Source: an uncultured Actinomycetes bacterium (lineage in GTDB: Bacteria; Actinomycetota; Actinomycetes; Nanopelagicales; Nanopelagicaceae). From it: a DNA stretch of 30,675 bases. Shown here one piece after another: positions 16,010-23,256 of this stretch. The stretch covers positions 1 to 30,675 of the forward strand of contig CAIPQX010000020.1 in the NCBI GenBank assembly GCA_903867285.1. Reading direction: 5' to 3'. The stretch's first letter is position 1. The number at the start of each line of letters is the position of its first letter. The notes beneath the pieces are model-generated. The model saw only the letters and a list, made by a program, of their open reading frames with translations, did no database searches and was not told the DNA's origin. The translations under genes and the position numbers were made by a program.

Positions 16010-16905
16010 TGGGCAATCTTCTCATGGCTGGTTGTCTTTAGGGACGCTTGTGGTTCTTCAAAAAGGATTGCTAGATACAAACCGACCATCATCAGGATTC
16101 CGCCAACCAAGATGCGCCATGTGAGATGTTCATGGACTAAGAGGACCCCGAAGGCCGCGGCAAATATGTATTCCATGGTGAGAATGATGCCCACAGTGAT
16201 ACCTGACATAAATGACTGCGCCCAGGTTTGAACAATGAAGGCGAAGGCACTGGCGGCGATAGCAGAGTAAATAATGACCACCCAGACTCCGCGATCATGG
16301 GGAGCTTGAAATCCACTCTTGAACGATCCGAGCAGGGCCAGCAATCCGACAGTTGCCATCTGAATCATCGCGAGGGCGTATGAATCGCGCTCAGGACTCC
16401 AATGGCTCAATCCAATAATGTGTAACGCATAGAAGAGGGCTCCGACCAGCACTAAGAATTCGCCGAGCCCCATATGGAAGCCGTGCAGCGAGAGAAACGC
16501 CGTTCCAATAGTTGCCAACCCGACGGCGATCCATTGGATCTTGGAAATTTTACTTCGGAAGAAGAGGGCTCCGATGAGGGGAACAAAGATGGCGTATAGC
16601 CCAGTGATAAAACCGGTCTTGGCCACGGTGGTCAGCGTTAGGCCAAAGGTTTGAAAGATATAGCCGCAACCGAGCAACAGCCCAGCAAGCACTCCTCGAA
16701 GCAAGAAGCTAGGCGTGATGTGGCGAAAGGATTGTGGGCGAATGAGCGCCATAATGAAGGCGGCCACCAAAAATCGCCAGGCGAGAAATGAATTTACATC
16801 AATGCGACCCAGCGAGTGTTTCATGATTGCAAAAGTGCTTCCCCACACGAGAGCTACCGTCAATAAGAGTGCGGTGGGAATAGATTTATGCTCTTTGAAA
16901 TTCAC
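16006..16905 (-). CDS. EamA family (DMT) transporter
   Basis: A ten-helix membrane protein of 299 aa with two EamA repeats (about 8-140 and 150-285). The opening LTVALVWGSTFAIMKHSL and the mid-protein TLTTVAKTGFITGLYAIFVPL segment are typical of DMT exporters. The substrate is unknown. It starts at GTG 16905, overlapping the nfo stop by 4 bp (GTGA), and its stop overlaps the ltaE start by 4 bp. Coupling to threonine aldolase makes an amino acid such as threonine or glycine a possible substrate, but this is only contextual. Because nfo carries a nonsense codon, coupled translation from the full upstream frame should be weakened. Confidence 0.87.
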   Translation of the reverse strand: MNFKEHKSIPTALLLTVALVWGSTFAIMKHSLGRIDVNSFLAWRFLVAAFIMALIRPQSFRHITPSFLLRGVLAGLLLGCGYIFQTFGLTLTTVAKTGFITGLYAIFVPLIGALFFRSKISKIQWIAVGLATIGTAFLSLHGFHMGLGEFLVLVGALFYALHIIGLSHWSPERDSYALAMIQMATVGLLALLGSFKSGFQAPHDRGVWVVIIYSAIAASAFAFIVQTWAQSFMSGITVGIILTMEYIFAAAFGVLLVHEHLTWRILVGGILMMVGLYLAILFEEPQASLKTTSHEKIAQ

Positions 16906-17783
16906 TTTCGCTTACTTCGCATTTTTTTCAAAAGCGCTATCTCAGCGCCATGCTCTGGCTCTTGGCCAGGGGTTTCTAAGATGAGCGGAGCGTGAGCAAC
17001 TGCAGGGTGAGCGATCAGCTCCTCGAAGGCTTTCAGCCCGATCTCGCCATCGCCCAAATTCTGATGGCGATCTTTGAGAGCGCCACAAACATCCATGGAA
17101 TCATTGGTGTGGATCAGTTTGATGCGCTCAATTCCAACGAGTTAAACGAGTAGGTCAAGGGTTTCGGTCATTCCACCCTTCTTTGCGATGTCGTGGCCGG
17201 CGGCAAATACATGGCAGGTATCTAGACAGACTCCGACCTTGGGGTGCCATTCCAACGCTTCAAAGTACATAAGCAAGTCATCCAACTTTTTAACGAGAGA
17301 TTGTCCCTGACCTGCGGTTGGCTCCAAAAGCAACCACGGATCGGACTCTTTCAAATTATTGAGTACCGGCATCATGCCCTCTTTGATCTGCTTCCAAGCA
17401 GTTGGCACGTGATTTACGTCAACGGCCGACCCGGTGTGGATCACAGTTCCCAGTGCGCCGATTTCGCGAGCTCGCTTTAAAGAGTAAGCGGTAGATGCGA
17501 GTGAGTTCTCATACGTTGCAACGGTGGGTGATCCGAGATTGATTAAAAATGGGGCGTGTACGAAGGTATGAATGTCTAATTCGGCGGCGCGATCGCGAAA
17601 TGCGGTATCAGCGGCGAGATTGGCATCGGGCATTGCCCAGCCCCGTGGGTTGGATGCGAAAACTTGGATCGCTTCCGCCTCGGTTGTGAGGGCATACTCG
17701 ATGGAGCGCTTAGCCATTCCGCCTGAGGTCGGGGTATGTGCCCCGATGCGCGGCCAAACTGCTGGGCTAGGGGCGGGGCTCAT
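16902..17783 (-). pseudogene. nfo: Endonuclease IV interrupted by one in-frame TAA
   Basis: Endonuclease IV cleaves DNA at abasic sites using three zinc ions. From ATG 17783 the frame runs 213 codons, meets TAA at 17142-17144, then continues in the same frame as recognisable Nfo to 16902; total length (293 codons) suits the family, so no bases need be lost or gained. Five of the nine metal ligands lie before the stop (His in FVHAPF, His in VIHTGSA, Glu in LLEPTAG, Asp and His in CLDTCH) and four after (His in LIHTNDS, Asp and His in KDRHQNLG, Glu in ILETPG). The first piece alone should be inactive. The first ATG after the stop (17096) lies beyond the IHTNDS histidine. Either a recent nonsense mutation or a sequence error; readthrough is less likely. 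Confidence 0.85.
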
Positions 17784-17789
17784 GAGGGG

Positions 17790-17795
17790 AGCCTA
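17790..17795 (-). promoter_or_regulatory. -10 element for leaderless nfo, overlapping the pknB stop
   Basis: TAGGCT on the minus strand ends 6 nt before ATG 17783. Its first three bases are the TAG stop codon of pknB. Confidence 0.5.
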
Positions 17796-19622
17796 CCCGA
17801 GCGTTATAACCACTGCAGAGCCACGCTTGACCTTGCTACCCACCTTTGGGGAGACGTTTGTGACGAATTTTCCGTTTCCGATCTTATGAACCACGACTTT
17901 AAGTTGCAGGTTTTCCAGAGCGGTGGTGGCAGCGCTACGCGAGAGAGAGTAAATATTTGGGATGTAGACCGTGGCAGTGCCTTGGGAGACGACAATTGAG
18001 ATTGTTGAACCGGGCAATACCGGTCCAGATCCATCGGGGCTCTGACTAATAACATTTCCGGCCGAGACGGTGTCGCTATATGCGAAGGATTGTTTCACGG
18101 CTAATCCAGCGACCGTGAGTTCGCTCTGGGCCTGGCCGCTAGTAAGCCCTACATAAGATGAAATAGAAATCGGGGCAGTGGAATCTGTTGTGGCTGGAGT
18201 TGGCGTCGGTGAAGGAGTAGGCGTCGGAACGGGCTGCGCACCTTGAGAGAGAGTCAGCGAAACGGTTCCGCCTAGGCTGAGTCGAGCGCCACCGCCCGGC
18301 GACGATGAAATAACTTTTCCTGCTGGAACGCTGGCATCGAAGTGCTTATCTCCAACCACGACATTCATACCGATAGCTTTAAGTGCGCTGGTCGCCTCTC
18401 GCTGATTCATGCCGACGACAGAGGGTAGAGAGATTCCGGTATTGGATGCGACGAACTTAACAAGACCGCCACCAATAAGTACGAGGAGAATAAAGGCGAG
18501 GAAAAATCTATTTCGCTTCACGCGTTTGGAAGTTTTGCGACGAACCGCACCGCTATTGCTCATCGTTGGTGCCTCCGAATTTCTACCGGGGACTTTTCCG
18601 CTGGGGATAAATGTAGGTTTCGCTTCGCTTCTTTTAATCGAAAGCGGTTCGGTGAAGTTCTTCACTTTAGTCACTAGCGTGCTACCCACCCGCACCTCAG
18701 GGCGATTTCCCTTGCGCTTTGCCTTTGGAGTTTCTAACGGAAGATCTAAATCGAGGCTGAGTTGTGAACGCTTGGGATCAAGTTCTATCTGGATGCTCTG
18801 CAGCGCATCAAATAATTCTGCCCCATTGCGCTGACGCTGATCTGGATTGGGAGAAGTTGCTTTAAGAACTAGCGCATCGAGGGCTGGAGGAATTCCAGCA
18901 GTCAGAGTTGAAGGCGCAGGAACTCTTTCGTTGACATGTTTAAAAGCGATCTGAATCGGAGTATCGCCATCAAATGGCTTATTTCCAGTTAAAAGTTCGA
19001 AGAACATGATTCCTAGTGAGTAGATATCACTACGGGCGTCGGAGATGCCGCGCTCCACTTGTTCTGGGGAGAGATAGGAAACGCTCCCCAGCACAACACT
19101 TGAATCTACGGTCATGGTGTTGCCCAATAGCCCACCGCGCGCTAAGCCAAAATCAGCGATCTTGATCCTGCCATCCTTGGAAATCAAAATATTTTCCGGC
19201 TTGAGATCGCGATGATTGATTCCAAGGCTATGGGCCTGCGCCAGCGCACTCACCACGGGGACCATGTAATGGAGAAGATCGCGTGGTGTGAGGTGACCTT
19301 GCTCCACGAGAAGATCGCGCAAGGTAAATCCATCGACATATTCCATGACGATAAAGATGGCTTGGGCGCCACCTTCATTCCACCCTTGGTCTTGGATGGA
19401 GACGATATTGGGGTGGGAGAGCGCTGCGATCGCCTTGGCTTCGCGGATAAATCTGTTTACAAACTCTTCATCGTTGGCCAGGTGCGGATGCATGATCTTG
19501 ACCGCCACAAATCGATCGAGGCGCAGGTCGGTTGCCTTATAAATTGAGGCCATTCCACCGGAGGCTATGAGCGAGATGAGCTCATAGCGGTTATCGATAA
19601 CTTCGCCGGAGAGATCTGACAC
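17793..19622 (-). CDS. pknB: PknB-type transmembrane Ser/Thr kinase with three PASTA domains
   Basis: A membrane sensor kinase that phosphorylates cell wall and division proteins in response to peptidoglycan fragments or lipid II (609 aa). The kinase domain covers about residues 12-275: glycine loop SGGMASIY, Lys42 in VAVKI, H137-R-D139-LKPEN catalytic loop, D157-F-G. A basic juxtamembrane segment precedes a single helix (FFLAFILLVLIGGGLVKFV, about 380). Outside are three PASTA repeats (ISLPSVVGM..., ISSYVGL..., VYIPNIYSL...). A Pro-Thr-rich linker PVPTPTPSPTPTP separates the first PASTA from the others. GTG 19622 has TAAGAT exactly 6 nt upstream. nfo begins 9 bp downstream. No partner phosphatase or penicillin-binding protein gene is adjacent. 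Confidence 0.93.
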   Translation of the reverse strand: MSDLSGEVIDNRYELISLIASGGMASIYKATDLRLDRFVAVKIMHPHLANDEEFVNRFIREAKAIAALSHPNIVSIQDQGWNEGGAQAIFIVMEYVDGFTLRDLLVEQGHLTPRDLLHYMVPVVSALAQAHSLGINHRDLKPENILISKDGRIKIADFGLARGGLLGNTMTVDSSVVLGSVSYLSPEQVERGISDARSDIYSLGIMFFELLTGNKPFDGDTPIQIAFKHVNERVPAPSTLTAGIPPALDALVLKATSPNPDQRQRNGAELFDALQSIQIELDPKRSQLSLDLDLPLETPKAKRKGNRPEVRVGSTLVTKVKNFTEPLSIKRSEAKPTFIPSGKVPGRNSEAPTMSNSGAVRRKTSKRVKRNRFFLAFILLVLIGGGLVKFVASNTGISLPSVVGMNQREATSALKAIGMNVVVGDKHFDASVPAGKVISSSPGGGARLSLGGTVSLTLSQGAQPVPTPTPSPTPTPATTDSTAPISISSYVGLTSGQAQSELTVAGLAVKQSFAYSDTVSAGNVISQSPDGSGPVLPGSTISIVVSQGTATVYIPNIYSLSRSAATTALENLQLKVVVHKIGNGKFVTNVSPKVGSKVKRGSAVVITLG

Positions 19623-19628
19623 GCTTAA

Positions 19629-19634
19629 ATCTTA
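19629..19634 (-). promoter_or_regulatory. -10 element for leaderless pknB
   Basis: TAAGAT on the minus strand ends 6 nt before GTG 19622, in the short spacer after the P-loop kinase gene. It suggests pknB is not only expressed from the riboswitch-controlled unit upstream. Confidence 0.55.
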
Positions 19635-19638
19635 GAGG

Positions 19639-20133
19639 TTAGTTGAGCCCATTCAGGTGGAAATCGGCGGCGTCCCGCGTGCCTTCTTTCATAAAGTGGT
19701 TTCGCTGTGCCTCCAGGAATTCGATCATCTGGGCCTCTATCTCGCTCCCATCTCGCGCAAGCACCCGGCGCAATCCCACAATGGGTTCTAGGTCAATCCA
19801 AATCTTAGTTTCAACGAATTCTCGGATTGCACTCTGCCCCGACCCGACTCCTTCGAGTATTAGTAACTCGCGAGGTTCGATGGTAAAGGAGCTTCCTGGC
19901 AGTAATCGCTCCCAATCAAATTGCGTGGTTGTAAATGGTTGGTCCGTCCGATGCGCGCTCACGATCAGTTCGAGTTTCGTTGTGAGTGCGGCTCCGAGGG
20001 GATCGTCCCATCCCTCATAGAGATCATCCATATGAACAACATTTACCGAGAACCGATCGCGGTACTCATCGCTCATATGCTGGGCCAGCGTTGTCTTACC
20101 TGCCCCAGCAACGCCATCGATCGTGATAATCAT
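19639..20133 (-). CDS. Uridine-kinase-like P-loop kinase
   Basis: A small P-loop kinase of 164 aa related to actinobacterial proteins annotated as uridine kinase. Walker A is GVAGAGKT at residues 7-14; HMDDLYEGWDDP follows, holding the acidic residue expected to act as base near the acceptor hydroxyl; LLILEGVGSG is the Walker B-like strand, and a LID-like arginine segment (LRRVLARDG) comes after. The true substrate is not known; the protein is shorter than uridine kinase proper (about 210 aa). It starts 9 bp after the transporter controlled by the TPP riboswitch, so one transcript is likely and the kinase could trap an imported vitamin or precursor. That role is inference. Confidence 0.75.
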   Translation of the reverse strand: MIITIDGVAGAGKTTLAQHMSDEYRDRFSVNVVHMDDLYEGWDDPLGAALTTKLELIVSAHRTDQPFTTTQFDWERLLPGSSFTIEPRELLILEGVGSGQSAIREFVETKIWIDLEPIVGLRRVLARDGSEIEAQMIEFLEAQRNHFMKEGTRDAADFHLNGLN

Positions 20134-20142
20134 TTACGCCAT

Positions 20143-20757
20143 TTACCTGATCGCGGAAGCGGGGATGTTGGCTACTCGCAACCAACGCTTCCATCCGCCT
20201 ATGGCTAAGAGAACAAAGATGAAGTACAAAATTGCAGTGAGGTAAGACCCGCCATGCCAGAATTGATAGGTATAAACGCCATCAACGACAAGCCAGAGTG
20301 GCCATGCCTCATAGCGCTCCAAGCACATTAATACTTGCGCGATGCAACTTCCCACGAAACCAAAGGCATCTGTGAGCGATGCAGCAGCGCCGATATGCAC
20401 AAGCACGGGATAGAGGGCGAACCATGCTACGAAGTATCCAGCGATCCAGTAGAGATTAGAGCGCAATGAGAGTTTCGCTGGCTTCGCCCCTTTAGGACCC
20501 CAACCGAACCAACCCCAAATTCCACCGGCAACAAATACGAACTGGAGAAGGGCGCTGGCATAATATTTTTGTTCGAAGAAAAGTCCTGCATACAAAAGGC
20601 TGCTGACATTCCACCACGGCCAGGTGATGCGCGGGCCAAAGATTCCGTAGGCGACGCCAATCACCGAAGTTATAAATGCAAAAAACTCCAAGTATGTGAG
20701 TTTGTAACCCCAGGCGGTGAACATACCTGTCATGAGTGCATGATTTATTGAGTGCAT
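20143..20757 (-). CDS. pnuT: PnuC-family transporter, probably thiamine-type (PnuT)
   Basis: A 204-aa membrane protein with about seven hydrophobic helices, rich in Trp and aromatic residues, matching PnuC: early helix FFAFITSVIGVAYGIFG, WWNVSSLLYAGLFF, GIWGWFGWG, and a late WPLWLVVDGVYTYQFW segment. PnuC proteins move vitamins by facilitated diffusion: PnuC nicotinamide riboside, PnuX riboflavin, PnuT thiamine. The leader carries a TPP riboswitch, which points to thiamine or a thiamine precursor. The P-loop kinase follows by 9 bp and fits the usual PnuC scheme of trapping by phosphorylation. ATG 20757 has GGAGGG about 9 nt upstream, itself at the 3' edge of the riboswitch. Assignment to PnuT rests on regulation, not on substrate residues. 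Confidence 0.8.
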   Translation of the reverse strand: MHSINHALMTGMFTAWGYKLTYLEFFAFITSVIGVAYGIFGPRITWPWWNVSSLLYAGLFFEQKYYASALLQFVFVAGGIWGWFGWGPKGAKPAKLSLRSNLYWIAGYFVAWFALYPVLVHIGAAASLTDAFGFVGSCIAQVLMCLERYEAWPLWLVVDGVYTYQFWHGGSYLTAILYFIFVLLAIGGWKRWLRVANIPASAIR

Positions 20758-20765
20758 AATTTAAA

Positions 20766-20848
20766 CCCTCCACAGTTCGCATTACCGAACTGGTCATACG
20801 GTCGACCTGGAGATCAGGTCCTCTCAGCCACGTAATGCGGCTCCCGTT
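20766..20848 (-). ncRNA. TPP (thiamine) riboswitch
   Basis: Read on the minus strand, the leader of the PnuC-family gene has the thi-box order: ACGGGAGCC, a short arm closing with the diagnostic GGCTGAGAGG, an optional arm GACCT-loop-AGGTC, then GACC, an AGTTCG/CGAACT stem with GTAATG in its loop, and GGAGGG at the end. The CTGATC element is not in its usual form (CAGTTC instead), so the aptamer is somewhat diverged. The GGAGGG also serves as the ribosome site 9 nt before ATG 20757, suggesting that TPP binding blocks translation initiation. No terminator hairpin with a T-run follows. Confidence 0.85.
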
Positions 20849-20854
20849 GGTATA

Positions 20855-20860
20855 ACTCTA
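20855..20860 (-). promoter_or_regulatory. -10 element for the riboswitch transcript
   Basis: TAGAGT on the minus strand lies 6 nt before the 5' edge of the TPP aptamer (start near 20848). Its first three bases are the TAG stop codon of crtB. The -35 region is weak and lies in the crtB coding end. Confidence 0.45.
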
Positions 20861-21757
20861 TCGCGCTCTGAGCGCTCTGGCGTAGGCAGGGAGTGCGACT
20901 TTAAGCCTGCGCCAAGTCGAAGTTTTTGCACGCTCAGTGAAAATCTCAAAGTCGATCTTCTCTACTTCATCCACGATGCCGCAGTACAGAACAGAGGCTG
21001 CGTTGATGCATGGCTGACTTGAAGGATCTAAGAGTTTGATACCGGCAGCAGCTTCTGCCTGCAGACGTCGCACCCGCGCTATTTGGAATGTGAGCGCTGA
21101 TTTAATCTCGGGGGTTAACTTCTTAGCGGCCAGCATTTCTGGGGTAACGCCCGCGGCCTGCAGCTCATCGAGCGGAAGATAGATACGCCCGCGCTCAAGA
21201 TCTTCGCCGACATCGCGAATAAAGTTTGCCAGCTGGAAGGCAATGCCGAGCTTCTCTGCTGCGGCATATGCAGCAGGATCAGTGGCTCCCAGAATTGGGA
21301 CCATCTGTAAGCCAATGACAGCGGCGCTTCCGTAAACGTATTCCATCAAATCGTCATAAGTTTTATACTCGCTCACCGATAAATCCATCGTCATGGAATG
21401 AAGGAAGGCTTCAAAGTGTGCGATGGGGATATTAAATCGCCGCACTGTATCGACGAGCGCGCGACCCACATGATCATCGCTCGTTCCACGACGAATATCC
21501 GCAAGCACTCCATCTCCCCAACTCTGGAGAAGTGCTGACTTTTCCGCGATAGATAGCGTTGAGGCTAGGTCGTCGACAATCTCATCTGCATAACGGGCGA
21601 ACCCATAGAGTGCGTGGACATGTGGACGTTTGGCCTTGGGGAGCAGAAGAGTTGCCAGGTAGTAAGTCTTGCCGTGTAAAGAGTTAAGTCGCTTGCACTC
21701 TGCATATGAAGCACGGAGCGCCGGATCAATAATTCCAGCAGCGGTTAACTCATCCAC
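20858..21757 (-). CDS. crtB: Phytoene synthase
   Basis: Joins two geranylgeranyl diphosphates to give 15-cis-phytoene, the first C40 carotenoid (299 aa). Two Asp-rich motifs bind Mg-diphosphate: D58-E-I-V-D62-D in the YGFARYADEIVDD block and D182-V-G-E-D186 in NFIRDVGEDLERGRIYLP. Length and spacing match bacterial CrtB. It starts at GTG 21757, one base after the crtI stop codon, with AGGAG upstream; a nearby ATG is out of frame. It is the last gene of the crtE-crtI-crtB operon, and its stop codon overlaps the -10 of the riboswitch transcript. Confidence 0.95.
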   Translation of the reverse strand: MDELTAAGIIDPALRASYAECKRLNSLHGKTYYLATLLLPKAKRPHVHALYGFARYADEIVDDLASTLSIAEKSALLQSWGDGVLADIRRGTSDDHVGRALVDTVRRFNIPIAHFEAFLHSMTMDLSVSEYKTYDDLMEYVYGSAAVIGLQMVPILGATDPAAYAAAEKLGIAFQLANFIRDVGEDLERGRIYLPLDELQAAGVTPEMLAAKKLTPEIKSALTFQIARVRRLQAEAAAGIKLLDPSSQPCINAASVLYCGIVDEVEKIDFEIFTERAKTSTWRRLKVALPAYARALRAR

Positions 21758-21758
21758 T

Positions 21759-23240
21759 TTATTTAATCGCTCCTACAATCCGCTCGGCAGCTAATCGACC
21801 AGAGATCAAAACCATGGGAACGCCAACACCTGGCTGTGTTCCAGATCCAGCGAAGACCACGTTTTCAAATCCTTGGGCGAGATTCCGCGGCCTGAAGGGA
21901 CCGGTCTGAAAGAAAGTATGTGCGCTAGCGAATGGTGCGCCGCGCTCCATTCCGCGTTCTTGCCAGTCCAAAGGCGTTGTTAGCTCTTCAACTTCTATCG
22001 AATCGGCGAATCCTTCGTAACCCCTAGCTTCCATAATGCGCAGCATCTCATCACGGTAGCGCGGGCCTTCGGTCCGCCAATCAATATTGGCATCGAGGTT
22101 TGGTGTGGGAAAGAGGATGTAATACGAGGAGCGATCTTTTGGAGCCAGAGATTGGTCATCGTACGTAGGAATGGTGACCAGGAGGCTGGGGTCAGTCATC
22201 AATGTTTGTTTCTTGATCAGCTCTTCAAAGACCTGCTCCCACGATTCACCGAAGTGAATGTTGTGATGAGCGAGATGGTCGTATTTCTTCTTGGTTCCGA
22301 CCAATAAGGTGACACAAGATGGCGAGTATTTAAGGCTCTTGACCTTGCGTGGGGTCGAGCCCAACAAATCGCGGTAAGCAACGGGAAGGTCAGGGTTCAA
22401 GATGAGCGCATCACATTCGATGCGTTCGCCAGTATCGGTGATTACTGCAGTCGCACGGTTATTACTCTTTTCGACGGTCGTAACCGTCGTGTTGTACTTG
22501 AAAGTGACTCCATGCTTTTGTGCCGCTCCCGCTAATGCGCGGGGGACAGCGTGCATTCCACCTTTAGGGAAGAAGACTCCGTTGACCGAATCCATGTAGG
22601 CAATAACTGCATAAATGGCGAGAGCTTGTTGTGGGCTAACGCCGGCGTACATCGCCTGGAATGAGTAAACCTTCTGCGTTCTTGGGTCTTTAAGAAACTG
22701 ATTCACCTTCGGAGCTAGATGGCGGAATCCGCCGAGCGCAACCAAGCGGGCGAGATTAGGCGTAACTAAGTTAAGGGGAGAATCGATATTGCGATCGATG
22801 AAATCATTCATCTCGTATTTGTAGAGTTTGGTGACGAAGTCAACATACTTTCCGTAACCGACTGCTTCGGCGGCGCTGATCTTGGTAGCGATCTCATCTT
22901 GCATCCTGCGAGTATCGGCATGCACATCGAGGTGAGTGCCATCGTGGTAGAAAGCGCGATAAAGCGGATCGACAGGGACGAGTTCGAGCCAGTCCTTGAT
23001 ATCTTCGCCCACGCATGCGAGTGCATCTTCAATGAGCGATGGCATGGTCAAGACAGATGGACCGGTATCAAAGGAGTAACCATCTCGTTGAAGCAATCCG
23101 TTGCGACCACCTGGAACCGACTCGCGCTCGATCACAGTTACTTTGCGCCCTGCACCAGCAAGTCGAAGCGCAGCGCTTAATCCGCCAAGGCCAGCGCCCA
23201 CGATGACTACATGATCGCTCTTGCCTTTTACTTGGCGCAC
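21759..23240 (-). CDS. crtI: Phytoene desaturase
   Basis: A FAD-dependent desaturase that converts phytoene to lycopene in four steps at the membrane (493 aa from GTG 23240). The Rossmann dinucleotide motif is G15-A-G-L-G-G20 after VVIVG, followed by VIERESVPGGRNG and DTGPSVLTMP; the C-terminal FAD signature is VFAGSGTQPGVGVPMVLISG. The GTG is preferred over an upstream in-frame start at 23294, because AAGGAG lies 6 nt before the GTG and the longer form would overlap crtE and add a non-conserved leader. It sits between crtE (16-bp spacer) and crtB (1-bp spacer). A second CrtI-family gene, at 25785-27317, belongs to the tailoring block. Confidence 0.93.
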   Translation of the reverse strand: MRQVKGKSDHVVIVGAGLGGLSAALRLAGAGRKVTVIERESVPGGRNGLLQRDGYSFDTGPSVLTMPSLIEDALACVGEDIKDWLELVPVDPLYRAFYHDGTHLDVHADTRRMQDEIATKISAAEAVGYGKYVDFVTKLYKYEMNDFIDRNIDSPLNLVTPNLARLVALGGFRHLAPKVNQFLKDPRTQKVYSFQAMYAGVSPQQALAIYAVIAYMDSVNGVFFPKGGMHAVPRALAGAAQKHGVTFKYNTTVTTVEKSNNRATAVITDTGERIECDALILNPDLPVAYRDLLGSTPRKVKSLKYSPSCVTLLVGTKKKYDHLAHHNIHFGESWEQVFEELIKKQTLMTDPSLLVTIPTYDDQSLAPKDRSSYYILFPTPNLDANIDWRTEGPRYRDEMLRIMEARGYEGFADSIEVEELTTPLDWQERGMERGAPFASAHTFFQTGPFRPRNLAQGFENVVFAGSGTQPGVGVPMVLISGRLAAERIVGAIK

Positions 23241-23246
23241 TAAGAA

Positions 23247-23252
23247 CTCCTT
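23247..23252 (-). promoter_or_regulatory. Ribosome binding site deciding the crtI start
   Basis: AAGGAG on the minus strand is separated by 6 nt from GTG 23240. It sits in the 16-bp spacer after crtE. Confidence 0.7.
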
Positions 23253-23256
23253 AAAT

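Noticed and set aside
17142..17783. A complete short endonuclease IV ending at 17142
   Set aside because: The same frame continues after the TAA with the remaining zinc ligands, so this is a truncated gene and not a natural short form.
20766..20848. An NAD-type or other riboswitch upstream of the PnuC-family gene
   Set aside because: GGCTGAGAGG and the GTAATG stem with terminal GGAGGG are thi-box elements; no features of the NAD riboswitch classes were seen.
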